64,000 bases of DNA, taken from Megalonaias nervosa (lineage: Eukaryota; Mollusca; Bivalvia; Unionida; Unionidae). Shown here piece by piece: positions 31,140 through 43,324 of the stretch (its first letter is position 1; the number at the start of each line of letters is the position of its first letter). The position numbers were made by a program, and so were the translations under genes. The notes under the pieces were generated by a model that did not search any database, was not told the origin of the DNA, and saw nothing but the letters and a program-made list of their open reading frames with translations. The stretch spans positions 1 to 64,000 of the forward strand of contig JAECUM010003201.1 in assembly GCA_016617855.1 (NCBI GenBank). The letters are read 5' to 3'.

Positions 31140-32330
31140 TCAACAGTTGCTATTTTTAAGTAACTCTCAAAAAACCAATTTTCAAACAAGTTTGGTACAA
31201 AGCTTCCTGACATAAAGGCCCCTTTATACAAATGATGCCAGTTGGCCATAAAATTGAGCCAGTGTTACTAATACCAGAAATCATTAAATGATGACTTCTC
31301 AAAAACTTCTAAATGGAATTTGTTCCAAGTCATCCTGGCATGAAAGACTTTCAGGTTTATGCAAATGTTCTCAATCTGTCATCAGATATGACTGCAGTAC
31401 TAAAGATAGACAAATCGCTACAAAAAATTTTCTTCTCAACAATTGTTGAACAGAAATTGATAAAATTTGACAGAAAGCATTCTTGCTTGAAGGCCTAAAA
31501 ATTTATGCAATTGATGATGATTTGCTTTCAGATATGGTAGCTGTTATGAAAATTAGAAAAAGCTTTAAATGAGATGTTCACAAAAAATGCTGAACAGATT
31601 TTTAACTAGACTGTAAGCATCACAGCAAATAGACCATTTACATTTGTACTGGTGATGCCAGGCCATCATAAGATACAAAAAATATAACAGCCTTAGATAA
31701 AACTTATGAAAGCCACTGAACAGAAGTTGATTAAATTGATAAAAATCATCCAGGCATAAAGGGTCTTTCAGTCCTGTACAAGTGACACTGATCCAGCATC
31801 AGATATGGCTTCCATTACTAAAATTAGAAAAATCTTTATAAAACTGCTGAAGAGAATATGACCTAATGGCAGAAACCAACCTGGTATGAATGCATTTCAA
31901 AATTTAATAAATTATGCCAATCTGTCATCATATATCACCACTGTTACTAAAACTATCTATCTTTACTAAAAGTAGATAAACCCACCTTTGAAGCAATTTC
32001 TTCTTAAAAGTGACTGAACAGAATTGGACCAATTTTGACAAAACATTCTGGTACAAAAGCCATTACATTCTGCACAAACGATTTAGCTCTGCCATCGAAC
32101 ATGGCCACTTGCTAAAAATAAAACCAAACATAAACACCTTCTTATGACTTGTTAAAAATAGTCAACAGATTTTCACTAAGTTCGATAAAAAGCATTTAAA
32201 ATATTTGTTAATGATGCTGATCCTCTTTCAGATATGGTTGCCATTACTAAATGTAGAAAAATCCTTTCAACAACTTTGTCTCAAACACTGTTCAACAGAA
32301 TTTTAGTAAATTGGACACAAATCATCCTGT
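31140..32330. repeat. Degenerate ~140 bp tandem array
   Basis: Units share AACAGAANTTGATAAAATTTG-like and CAGATATGGTNGCCATTACT-like cores. The first core recurs near 31449, 31593, 31728, 32016, 32163 and 32292. Confidence 0.65.
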
Positions 32331-32719
32331 GATCGTATAAGGGTAGCAGTTAAAGAGAAACCCTGAGACAATTGTCTTAATATCATATGCAAGGAATAGA
32401 TTTGGAAGAAATTTCTACAGAATGCATTACAGTTACTCAGATTTCTTGACAAACTGCTCTTTCATTTGGCAGTTAGGCAGATGTCAGCTAAGTGGGTGAT
32501 CTTCTTGGGCCTGTTGTAACTGTTTTCCAGAAAATTGTTATGGAGTTGATGTTGTGGTTTCACTTAGACCTTTGTCATTTAATTGTATCCTAATGGCTGA
32601 GACATCTGTGGATATATTTCTAGTACTCACACATGTTGTGTGTGTTGATGTTTGCTACAAAAATGCAGGAAGAACAATGTGTACTTATTTTTGGTATATG
32701 CTTATTATGAGATATATTC

Positions 32720-33965
32720 TTATGATCAAGACTTTTTATTTCACATCACATACCTGTACCAAACTTTGAATGGTTTGCACTTGGGGTAAGGAACAGGTCT
32801 ATTTTGGTGTCAAAAGTCAAAGGTCAAGGTCACTGTGGTTAAAAGAAGAATGTTGATTTCTGAACAGTAACATTGGTCCTACATAGATATCTTACACTTG
32901 GGGTAAGGAAGACGCCTATTAATTTCAGGATCAAAGGGTTAAAGGTTAAGGTCACTGTGAATGAAAGAAGAAAAATGGTTTCCAGTAACGTTCATTCTAC
33001 ATAACAGACATGGACCAAACTTTGTGGATGGTTTTCACTTGAGGTAACGGGCTTTATCGATTTGAGGGTTAAGAGCTAAAATATCCATATCACTGACCGA
33101 AAGAAGAAAAATGTTGTCTGTTCAGCAATGTCAGTTCTCAACAATATGCATTCACTTAAGTTTGCAGATGAATTACACATTAGGTAAGAATGATGTCTAT
33201 TGATTTTGAATGCAAAGTTCAGAGGCTATGATCACTGTGAAGAAGTTAAGTAGATATTGCATAATAATTTAGTTATAGACCACACATCTTTACCAAAGTT
33301 TGTGGAGGGCTTTTTGTTGTTGCTGTTGTTGTGGGGCTTAACGCCATTTTTCAGCACACGATAGGCTATACATGGCGACCAGTATTAATGGTGGAGGAAG
33401 AAACCGGGAAATCTGTGGAAAGAACCACCGACCCACGAGAAGCTACTGGCAAGCTTTCTCACATATCCACATTCGCCGAATCTTAGACTCGAACCCATGC
33501 AGACAGAGGTGAGATGGCAGTGATCCGTAACAGAGAGCACTTTAGACCACTCGGCCACTTGGGGCCCCTGTGGAGGGCTTGTAATTAAGGTGTAGGGGAG
33601 TCCTACTGATCTGGGGTAAAGAAAAGTCAGAGGTCAAGGTCATTGAGTCTTAAGAGAAAAATGCATTTTGAACAATAATTCTTATTCTTGACTATTTCTG
33701 ACTTAACTATGTGAAAGGTTTGCACTCAGGGTAAGAAAGAAACCCATATATTTGGGGTCTGCAGGCCAGGTCAAGGGCATGGCAAGGTCAGTAAGAATAA
33801 AATAGTTTCTGCACAGTAACTTGAGTTCAAGGCCGTATGCCATAAATGATAAGTTAGGTAATTGAGATCAACTGGTCAATAATCTCCAGAGTCAATCATG
33901 CCGCTAGTGCCAAAGTACAGGACTATTAAATGTAGGATGGAAATATTATGTGCTCTTGTTTAAAA
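32720..33965. repeat. Dispersed TCAAGGTCA element, second copy, interrupted by a SINE
   Basis: Same internal units and same end region as 16650-17830, split at 33312 by a SINE with a clean target-site duplication. Confidence 0.65.
33313..33568 (-). mobile_element. Full-length tRNA-derived SINE with (CAA)n tail
   Basis: Reverse orientation. The right end is a tRNA-Ser/Leu-like head (GTGGCCGAGTGG A-box, GGGTTCGAGTC B-box on the minus strand), the left end a (TTG)n tract. Flanked by a perfect 12 bp target-site duplication TGTGGAGGGCTT (33301-33312 and 33569-33580). Confidence 0.92.
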
Positions 33966-34122
33966 ATTAAAATTAAATTTATAGGTGACAACATTGTAAG
34001 CTTGCTCTAGTTGAAGACATGATTGGTAGTATTTAGAAAAGATCTTAACATATCCAGTATATTGTTAAATCCAGTAATATGCAATTAATTGTTACTTAAT
34101 GATCAAATTCAATAGAATATGA

Positions 34123-34446
34123 CTGCTCCAGTGGTCTAGTGGTTAGAGTGCCCACCTCAGATGCGGGAGGGTGCGGGTTCAAACCCTGGCCAAGTCATAC
34201 CAAAGACTTATAAAAATGGTACTAAGAGCTACCTCGCTAAGCACTCAGCATTAAGAGTTAGTCTTAGGACTGGTTGGCCTAATGTCAGGATAGTGTGACT
34301 GGGTGGGACATCGTGTTGCATGTCTGTGGCATGATGCCTCAGTGCTAGACATCACTATAAACTGCCACACTGCAGACATATCTTAGCGATATGACTGAAA
34401 AATTGTTAAAGTTATGTAAAAAATCCAAATCACACAGACACACACA
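34123..34446 (+). mobile_element. tRNA-derived SINE with (CA)n tail, copy 2
   Basis: Same family as 409-729. Flanked by a perfect 13 bp target-site duplication CAATAGAATATGA (34110-34122 and 34447-34459). Confidence 0.92.
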
Positions 34447-34638
34447 CAATAGAATATGAATACATGTAATTATGACCAAATTAATATAAAAATTTATCAA
34501 CTCGGATCCTCTGAAGAAATTAGCAATACAGTACTGCAAAGAATCAAAAGTTTGATTCGACTCTTTGAGGAGTATACAAAGAATGCAGTTAATTTCAGCA
34601 CTGAATTTAGATATTGTTCAGAGGTTTTATAGATATAT

Positions 34639-35545
34639 TGCTATGTATATGTAATTAAATTGCTTGTGTATTAGTTTTAAAATTCTTTTTTATTTTATTT
34701 TTGTTTCATTACATTTTATTGTAATGATTATTGTAGGGATTCAAAATTCTTTTTCAGTAATTCTGTTTATCTAAGACGTAAAACGTATTACATTAGTAAT
34801 ATTTTTAGTTTACCTTGGTCCACGGTAGTGTAGTCGCTACGCGAATATGATTGGCTGTTTTCAAGGTCCTTTTCGACCTACATGTTAATCTGGATAAACA
34901 ATGTTTTATTTTTATATTTGTTTTAGAGTGATAGTCTAGTTCTTAGATAGAGCTACGTGCAAATTGGCAAATATTTTATTACGTATTTCAAGTGTTATTA
35001 GATCACATAGTCTGTCTCGCAAGAACGGGATGATAATTCGGGTGAATATATAAACCTTTCTGAGCGCTTGTCAGTCAGTTGTATTCCTGATAACTAGAAG
35101 GCCGGATAGGTTACCAGATTGTTTTGAAATTCATTGGTGTTTGGAATTTAAATAATTTATTCTTTAGAAAACCAAATGAGTGTACTGTTTTATAAACTCT
35201 GGGAGAAAGAAATTCAGTGGAAATTTATTCTGGAATTATTTGGAAACATAAACTGTGATTCAATTGAGGAATTATTATTTTGTACAAGAACCATATCTGA
35301 CGTCATCGCCTTCCATTTTGGTACATCGTCGAGATTCGAACCTGGATTCTAATAGAACTATTTAGTGATAGGGCTTGTATTTTTCATTCTTAGGATTAAA
35401 TTTTGGATTATATTCACAAACCGTAAGTCCTATTTTCCAATTTTTACATTGTTTACTAGGGAAATAAATTATTTTGTTAAAATATACAAAGCTTGTTGAC
35501 TTCACTCTTTTCTTCTGTTACATTTGTAATGAGCCTACACGCATA

Positions 35546-35546
<1 letters not shown>
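34639..35546 (+). mobile_element. LTR-like dispersed repeat, copy 3
   Basis: Opposite orientation to copies 1 and 2. In this direction it shows GATTGGCT (inverted CCAAT, ~34850), TATATAAA (~35047) with an initiator-like TCAGTC about 30 bp downstream, a CRE (35298-35305) and AATAAA (~35464) about 80 bp before the end. This is a plausible U3-R-U5 order. Flanking TATAT on both sides could be a 5 bp target-site duplication, but the right side is a (TA)n tract, so this is weak. Confidence 0.6.
35298..35305 (+). promoter_or_regulatory. CRE palindrome in LTR-like copy 3
   Basis: TGACGTCA, conserved in all three copies although the surrounding sequence has diverged. Confidence 0.5.

Positions 35547-35547
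<1 letters not shown>

Positions 35548-35604
<57 letters not shown>
35548..35604. repeat. (TA)n microsatellite
   Basis: ~57 bp of pure TA, lying exactly between LTR-like copy 3 and the left terminal repeat of the DIRS relic. Confidence 0.95.
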
Positions 35605-35607
<3 letters not shown>

Positions 35608-36580
35608 GGTACTACTACATTACTTGTCAGTGTTGCATTGCTTAACTTTCCTGGACACAAGGTCCCATGTCCATTATTATGTTTGAGTCCTGTTAGGATG
35701 GAAGGTACTGAAGCTGAGAAAAGGATCAGGTCTCAGTATAACAGCTGCAACACAGCTCAGATTCTGTAAATATCCTCTTTTCCTGGATGTGTGGTTTGCA
35801 AGTAGATGTGTGCTACTTTGCTCAGTGAAAATCAAATTTGCTATTGATTTCTAAATGTTTTTTTAGCAATTCATATGTATTTTGTTTGTTTGAGTGTATG
35901 TCTCCATAGTCCTTGTTACAGTTGAGTGTTAGGTTTACATTCATTTCTTATTTCAAGTGATTTTTAAATAGGGAATAATGTTGGTAGGTAAAGTGGTGCT
36001 ATGGTAAATTGTTTTCCCTTCATGGTACCAATGCTAGGTTAGGTATTTCCTGCTTGGTTTTAGTTTCTGTTGTTGTTTCTTTTGCATAAATACATCTTTT
36101 TCTGGGACATAATGTTGCAAGTGGATTCTCACACCACTTGCTTAATGTGCACAGGTTGTGCACATACAGACAGTTGTCCATTCTGTTGTTGGCATCTGGA
36201 GTTTTGTAATAATTTCCATTTCAGTGTGAAATGAGAATCCTTTTATTCAGTGTGAAATATAATAATTTTCATTCAGTGTGAAATGTGAATACTTTTATTA
36301 TAATTTCCATTAATGTGAAATTAGAATATAATAATTTCCATTTCATTGTGAAATTAAAATATTTTTATAATATTTCACATTTCAGTGCGAGATCTCACTT
36401 TGTGGGGAAATGTAGGAACAAAAAGGCCCCATCAGTGTGTGAGTGAACTGCCCTGAAAGGAATGAGCAGCATTCTCTCAAGTAGAGCAAGAACGCCTTCC
36501 TAGCAGGGATGAGCAGCACCATTTAATAGGGAATGAATTTGGAATCTTAAAGAAAGTTGGCATTGTTATAAAGGGAGGAT

Positions 36581-36952
36581 GTGAAGCCTTTCTTCATCCT
36601 TGTCTCCTTGATCCCAGGAGGGTATGGGATCTTTCATTCCTTGATCCCAGGAGGGTATGGGAGAAAAGTAATGTCCCCTTGTGGCAGGAATGTTTTGCAG
36701 GAGTCTTGCAGGACTTGGTTTAAAGCCCAAGGACCCCTGATGATCATTCTGATGCAGTCATTGCCTAATAGGGATCAATTCTGGGTCCCTCTCAAGACAG
36801 GACAGATATTTCATCTGCAACAGCTGGCAGAAACAAAGAAATTGGTGGCCAGTATTCTCCACCAAGACAATGTAGAAAGGGTGAGAAGCATTCTCATATG
36901 TCTTGAAGGTCTTCGAGTAATGGCACAACCATCTCCTCCAGTGAGGGACTGA
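36581..36952 (+). pseudogene. Gag-like region of DIRS relic
   Basis: An open stretch of ~123 codons with a LETKKLVASILHQDNVERVRS-like helical segment and an MAQPSP end, resembling the C-terminus of DIRS ORF1. A 24 bp duplication (CTTGATCCCAGGAGGGTATG) lies near its start. Assignment rests mostly on position in the element. Confidence 0.35.
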
Positions 36953-38219
36953 GGGACAGGGATACTCAGGTTCCCCCTTTTCCCTCAAAGCAGAGAGACA
37001 ACATAAGGAAAAAATCCTGCCTCTCAGGAGCATTAGCAGGATGACAGTGTACTTTCAGTGTTGGTGGACTCCAATGAGTTTGCTGATTAATTGGTGGAAA
37101 TGATCCCTCCCCTTTCCTCTCCGTTTGGGTCCCCTGTGTCCCTTTACTTGTTGGGTCAGGTTTTGGAGGAGGAAGAAGTACAGATTTTTTATAAGATAGT
37201 AAATAAAATTTTCCACCTTCTCCCTCCATACTTTTGTATAAACCTCTGGGCTAAGAAGACAAAAATAGTCTCTCCAGTTTGGAGAGACTCTTGTGGGTCA
37301 GATTAAGTCCAGACCATCTGCTGCTTCTGCAGTCCATGATGGTAATAGACCTTGGAGGCATTGAAGCTCAAGGCCAAGACACTTGTTACTATTGCTTTGC
37401 ATGCCAATCAATTTTTGTTGTCCTCTTGAGTCTTTTGAAGGAGGAGTCAGTGTCCACAGCCATGCTTCAGTGCTTTCTGGAGGCTTTAATGAATACTTCA
37501 AGGTGTACATTGTTAGTGTCCATGGCACTCTCTGCAGAGCTACTCCACCTGTACATGATGTTGCTTTGGAGATTTTCAAGATCTCGCTGGACCATAGCAA
37601 GAATATGGAGCCTACTGTGGTCTATGCTACTGGAGATTTTCTGAGGCTATTTTAAACACTATTAACATTTGTCCCTTGAAGCTATGCCTAGTCTATTAAA
37701 TCCAGCCAAGAATTGTGCTTAACCTGATCACTGCTTGGGACCTTTGCCCAAGTTTTTCAAACAGATAAAGCCTGAGCAGTCTCCAAAACAGCCTCAGTTA
37801 AACCTCCTTTTTGCCTGCCATTCACAAGAAAGGGTGGCCAAAAAGACTCCTCCTCTGGAGCTAGCTCAGGGGACTCACTCTCTCTTGCCATGCCTGCCGC
37901 TTTCTAGCGTTCCCATAGCAACTTGAATAATGTTGTTTTCATGGGCTTGGTTTTACATCCTGGAAGATGCATTGGTCCTTTCTACTCTAAAGGAGGGATT
38001 ATGTCTTTAGTTCTGGGAACACCCTCTATCATTGGCCCCATCTTTAACCAGTTCAAGTTGGTACGGTTAAGGGAATAGGTACAAACCCTTCTAGAGAGGG
38101 TCACCATAGAGTGTGTCAGAAATGACAAGTTTTTTTTTATTCATGTTTAATTTTTGGTCTAATGAAAGGAGGAAAATTTTCACTTATAATTGACCTTTCC
38201 TCCTTGAAAAAAAATTCCT

Positions 38220-38816
38220 TGGAAAGAATGCTTGCAGATGAAAACTACAGCTTTGGTCCAGAATGCCATCAGGCTCTGCAACTTGGCAGTTTCCATCAGT
38301 CTTAAATATACACATCTTCACTTTACCAATCTTTCCACTGCACAGAAAAATACCTCTGGTTTTGCTTCATCCATGGGGTATTCCAGTTTTGAGCTCCCCA
38401 TTTTAGACTTGCTTCCACTTTAAAAAGATTTATTAGATTGATGGGGTTAGTTGCAGCCTATTTGAGGTCCCTAGGGTTTCCCATCCTCCAGTATTTTGAC
38501 AGCTGTTTGGTGCACATTGTCATCTGAGATTCCCTTCTAAAGGACTAGTGTCTTGTTGGTCTACAGTGACCTGTCTCTGGCTTGTTTTCAACCTCAAGGG
38601 GTTATATCTCATTCCTTTTCCAGATTTAATTATGTGTGGATGAATTTCCTTACAAACCTAAGGACAGTCCATGTTCCACAAGATAGAATTGAGAAGATTC
38701 TGCCTTTTATAATGGCTTTCCTGGCCAAGACGTTGTTGGCCTGTCTGATATGTTTTACTCCTGGGACCCTGAACTCTGTGGTGGACTTGGTCCCCTTTGA
38801 GAGACTTTACTTGTAG
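38220..38816 (+). pseudogene. Reverse transcriptase remnant of DIRS relic
   Basis: Pieces resembling the DIRS reverse transcriptase are in order: a VSISLKYTHLHF segment where the first catalytic Asp motif is expected, and a later FNYVWMNFLTNLRTVHVPQDRIEKI segment like the conserved stretch after the polymerase core. The YxDD box is not recognisable. Stops and frame changes are frequent. Confidence 0.6.
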
Positions 38817-38959
38817 CCTCAACAGTTCCTGCTTCTAGTGAACTCGAGACCACACACAAACTTCTATCTGGTTGGATGTCTCTAGGATCTGATTTTCCTG
38901 TTGGTGGCTCGGTCCTCAATCCATGCCTCCCCCCCTCCCCCACTGCCATTCCTTATTCC

Positions 38960-39420
38960 TTTCTGTACACCAACACATCAGATTTGAGTTGGGATATTCA
39001 CCTGGAGCCAGAGGGTGCTGTTCTTCAGGAATCTTGGTCCTGGGAAGAAGTGTCTCTTCATATAAACGTCTTTGAAATGCAGGTAGTGTTTCTAGCCCTA
39101 AAGTAGTGCATCAGTCTGAAAAAGGCCACTGCATGATAGTCTCATCAGACAATATGTCAATAGTAGCATACCTCAGGAAGCAAGGAGGTACTCATCCCTC
39201 ATTTGTTTGCATGAAATTTGGATCCTTCTTCAATGGGCAGCCTCAGAGGAGGTCACACTCAGAGTCTGCCATATTCCTGGTAATATCTGGGCATAAAGTC
39301 TGTCCAGAAGGGGCCATGTTGTCCTGATGGTATGGTCTCTGCACCAGATGATAGCAAAATCACTTTTCAAACTGTGTGGGAGGGGTGGACTTGTTTGCAA
39401 TAAAACTGAATAACAAATTC
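38960..39420 (+). pseudogene. RNase H remnant of DIRS relic
   Basis: TSDLSWDIHLEP (first acidic motif region), LHINVFEMQVVFLALK (Glu motif) and SSDNMSIVAYLRKQGGTH (Asp motif with the DIRS-typical VAYLxKQGGT) are in sequence. A downstream VDLFAIKLNNKFP stretch is also characteristic of DIRS/Ngaro pol. At least one stop splits the domain near 39104. Confidence 0.75.
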
Positions 39421-39899
39421 CCCTTTTGTGCCCCTCCTCAGTCCCTGATCAGTGGCCTGGGCAGCGGACACATTTCAGTCTTAAGTGGGATAGTCTGTTT
39501 AATTTTGACTTCACACTTTTCTGATTCAGCATGGACTCCACTGCTTGGCTCATTCTGGTATGTCCCCTGTGACCACATCAGTTCTTGGCTCAGTGATATC
39601 CATGACTTATGGTAGAAGAGCCAGGAGATTGCCACAGAAGTGACCTTCTTTCACAGCACAAGGCGTCTCTGCTTTACAGCAACCCACAGATTCTCTACCG
39701 TCATTCTTCGCTCATACCAAGTGATCAGTCCACCAGGACCAGTTTTCAAGAAGGTTGCAAATGAAATTGCTGTGGCTAATAGGTAGAACCCATTTCCAAG
39801 GTTTACAATGCAAAGTGTTGAATCTTTTGTGATTGGTGCAGTGGCAAACACATTGATCCTAGCTGTTCAGCGTCGGACTTTCTTTTTCATTTTGAGGAA

Positions 39900-40570
39900 A
39901 GAGAATGTTTGGTAACCAGTATTAAGGGCTATAAGGTGATTCTTTTGGACACACTCAGATCCTCAAATCTTTCTGATCTCATCAGATATCTTGAGCTTCA
40001 GAGACAGGTTTCTTGCTCATTAATTCCTAGATGGAATTTATTTTGTGTTTTATTGAGTATTGTCAAAACCCCCTTACAGGCCATTGAATAAGGCTTCCTT
40101 CAGAAATCTAACGCTTAAGATGATTTTCTTGCTCACATTGGCCCCAGTGAGGACAAGCAATTATCATGCCTTGTCAGTAGAAGGAGATTGCTTATTGTTT
40201 AATGGTATTATGAGTTTGTTTTGCATCTTAGCCAACCAGGGTTTCTGGCCAAGAATCAGCTGTCTTTAGTAGCTCCACATCCTATAGGGAACCCCAGTCT
40301 CAGTTGTATCTGCTGGGAATGGTCAAAGAGAGTTTATCTGTTCCTCACTCAAAGGGACTTTATTTTTTATGACCCATCAAGTTAGAGCTGTTAATACATC
40401 TTGGGTCTGTTGGAATCATTCATCTTTGGATCATGTTATGAGAGCTTTCTGACATTCTCACACTTTCTTCTCCTTATTTTACCTTTGAACTTTACTGCAC
40501 CAGAATAAAGGCATTTTTTGTTGGGCATGACTGTAATGCAACAATATGTGCCTTAACTGTCCATCAGCTT
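39900..40570 (+). pseudogene. Tyrosine recombinase remnant of DIRS relic
   Basis: NKASFRNLTLKMIFLLTLAP with a following HALSVEGDCLLF matches the region around the first catalytic Arg of DIRS recombinases. Upstream LSDLIRYLE-like pieces fit the core-binding part. The HxxR and Tyr boxes are not clearly visible. Many breaks. Confidence 0.6.
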
Positions 40571-41540
40571 ACAGTAGTGAACATTCCTACCATAAAGGTT
40601 AGTATAATATTTTTAAAAACCTGTTTATGAGGCCATCAGCCTCTTTCTTCACTAATTCAGCAAGTCAGTAGTGGCAGGTAATGTATTGCTGCTTTTTAAA
40701 ATGTGTTTGCAGTGGAGGGATGGAAACTAATTTATTGATGTAATATTTACCTGCCACTATTGCATAGATTCCTTCTACCCACTCAACTCGAATGCTCTGT
40801 CAGGCTGGGAACTGGTTTTTTCTCAGTTCTAGAACCTTCCATCCTAATAGGAGGAAGGACTGTAGCTTGAATGTGGGAGTTTGCATCCAGGAAAGGTAAA
40901 CAGTGCAATAGTGGCAGTTATGTATTACATCATTCAAATTAGTTTTTACCCCTACCATGTGAAACTATAGGTAGATGCATGATAATATAGAGCAAAATTA
41001 TATATTGAGAAAGAATATTATCTTACAGGTTAGAGATTTTTAATTTGTTTCCTAATGAGATTCAAACCCATGTCTGTAGGTTACAGCAACCATTGACTTC
41101 ACACACCAACCCTTATATCTTCCTGGCTATGTACATCCCCCAAAAGGATGGAATATAATCACTGGTATAAGCATTCAAGTATTGCAGACACATTCAAACA
41201 CATTATAACCCAGCAATTAACTCTAATATAATACAGTCAGTCTGGATTCCTATGACTGAAATCAAGGCATATAGAAACTAACTTAGATAGGTACACATAT
41301 ACACCAGACAGAACAAAAAGTGTTATCCCTAGATCTTATATGAAGATGTATAATAACAGAAAGAATTATTATTTGCTATTATGTAAACTCATATAGTTAA
41401 AAATCTCATAATGAACAAAATTTACAAGGTGTCTATGTAAGAAAATGTTCATTTTACTGTGGTACATTTACTACATATCATAGAGGCAAGAAATAACCTA
41501 ATAGTGCCTTGCCAAAATCAAGGATTTTTTTTTCTTCTAG

Positions 41541-41669
41541 GCCCCAGATAAATATTATCTCCCAATACCCATGGTAACAATTCTTCACAGTGGCCGTGCA
41601 GCACCAGGAAAGTCCAACTGTGTCAAGGAATTCATGATAGTTCCCAGGCCAGGAAAACCACTAGAGGAG
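41541..41669 (+). CDS. ENO4: Enolase 4 exon C
   Basis: 129 bp, phase 0 at both ends, between TTCTTCTAG and GTATGG. It encodes LPIPMVTILHSGRAAPGKSN and then KEFMIVPRPG. It aligns by eye with the enolase loop NGGSHAGN...QEFMILP: the Glu (E168 of classical enolase numbering) is kept in KEFM, while the His of the loop is absent, as in other ENO4 proteins. This supports a divergent enolase. Confidence 0.85.
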
Positions 41670-43261
41670 GTATGGCATAGAGTAGAACATAATTTTTTCT
41701 TCTTTTGAGAGAGTATCTTGCAATTTTTCTCAGGTTGTAAGCTCAAGATATACAGCTGGATTTGGGGATTTTCACATTTAAATTTGTGACAATGCAGAGA
41801 TGGAGACAAAAAAATATTGATTACCATATGTACTTGTGTATAAGTCTGGTCCAACTGCAGACAGCATTGACCCTGATTGACTGTTGCATAATGTGCCAGC
41901 AGATCAGGGTCTATGTTATTTGTTGTCCTGATCAGTCCTAATAAACTGCAAAGACCCAGATCTACTGGTGCATTACGCAGTGGCTTGTCTATGCAGTTTG
42001 CATTTTGATCTGACTTCTACACAAGTACATGTGGTATATAACATTTTTATTTATTTGATACTAGGGTCACGGTGACAGTTTTAAAGGAAATAGCCCTTTT
42101 TGATTCACATGACTGGATGTCCATGACTTTCATTATGGTAATTAATCTCACATGATTAACACTGACAAGATTTTAAGTTTATTTTATCAACATCAGTTGT
42201 ACAAGTTCTGCATATGTTCATGAAATACTCTTGACATCTTAGATGTTGGCATAATGCATCTTGAGGAAACCAGAGGATTGGTAGTCTTTGATATCAGAAA
42301 GCTTCACCTTCCCTGTAAAGTCCCTCATTATGCTAATACTCTTAAGTGTAGGCATAGATGCTGTAATGTGTGAATGAATGTTATTAGTTTTACTTAATTT
42401 ATTTCACATGATTTTAGTTTGTAGCTGTTGAGAACTATACTAATGTTGTTTCATATCAGTAAATATTATATGCTTATGGGATTTTTTTTTTACTGTTTTA
42501 TGACATTGCCCATCTTTGCTAGCCAAGAGTCATCAGTCAACTTCTTTTCACATTGACCTATTACATATGTAGCTGGCTAAATAGAGTTTTGAACAGGTGC
42601 TTTCATGTGGTGCAAGAATTAATGCCCATAGCAAGTAGAATTCTTTGACCATTGAAAGAGCTCATTATGTGACATGCTAGGTATTCAGTATAAAGACGTC
42701 CATGGTGTTTGTGCGCCTAGACTCGAAAGAAAACTTGTGCATGAAATTGGGGAAACTTATTTGTAACATGTATTGTCCACAGATGCCACTAAGATTAGTC
42801 CTAGTTACATTCCTGGGTAAATATAATGAGTAATTATACTGAATCAGTTTTTTGGCTGCCTTAATTATTTGGAGCAGTAGAAACTGTTTTGACTAGTTAC
42901 TTATGCCAAGGGTTGGTGTGGAATACAGTAACCAGACTGCTTGGCAAGTGAAGATGAACATAGCCATTGTTGGAATATATTTCATTGAAAACATGGGTTC
43001 CCGTTAATAGTATTGTAGAAAGGTAACATTGTCAAGAGTTTTAATGAATTTTCATGAAAGTTTGCAGTTTTGCACAATAGTGAAGAATCTTGCTTCATAC
43101 CATTAGGTCCATAGCTAGGAAAGGGAGAAATAAATACTTGAAACAAGGAAATGGATTTATTCTTTATTTGCAACAAGATTAAATTTCATATATGTAAAAC
43201 TTCTGCAGAAATAGATAAATAAATTGGTTACTGTAATTTGACTTGCACATTTCTGTTTCAG
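41670..43261. other. ENO4 intron C (1.6 kb)
   Basis: Contains foldback element copy 5 (41822-42038). Nothing else supportable. Confidence 0.7.
41822..42038. mobile_element. Double-hairpin foldback element, copy 5
   Basis: Ends TTACCATATGTACTTG and CAAGTACATGTGGTA are nearly perfect inverted repeats. Both internal hairpins are visible. Confidence 0.8.
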
Positions 43262-43324
43262 ACTCTCCCACAGATTACAGCAGTATACAATCAGATAGCT
43301 AAAGTTGTTACTACAAAGAATGGA
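43262..43324 (+). CDS. ENO4: Enolase 4 exon D
   Basis: 63 bp, phase 0, between TTCTGTTTCAG and GTAAGT. It encodes TLPQITAVYNQIAKVVTTKN, the short helix after the loop carrying the conserved Glu. Boundaries and phase fit exons C and E. Confidence 0.8.

Larger units (their letters stand above)
35608..40935 (+). mobile_element. Decayed DIRS-type (tyrosine recombinase) retrotransposon
   Basis: A ~5.3 kb relic with inverted terminal repeats: left ~35608-35740 and right ~40800-40935 share GTTAGGATGGAAGGT-type and CTTTCCTGGA-type stretches in opposite orientation. Between them, in order, are gag-like sequence, reverse transcriptase, RNase H and tyrosine recombinase remnants, all on the plus strand with many stops and frame changes. 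DIRS elements insert as circles through a recombinase instead of an integrase, and typically lack long target-site duplications, which fits. Confidence 0.75.
30167..41540. other. ENO4 intron B (11.4 kb)
   Basis: Holds a degenerate ~140 bp array (31140-32330), a second TCAAGGTCA element with a nested SINE, a second SINE family copy, LTR-like copy 3, a (TA)n tract and the DIRS relic. The stretches 30167-31139 and 40936-41540 show no further feature. Confidence 0.7.

Noticed and set aside
35474..35686. ORF rich in Tyr-Ile repeats
   Set aside because: It is a translation of the (TA)n microsatellite joined to LTR-like and DIRS ends.
39651..39851. Minus-strand 66-codon ORF as a gene
   Set aside because: It lies inside the DIRS relic opposite the recombinase region and has no start or splice context; likely a shadow or a small nested repeat.
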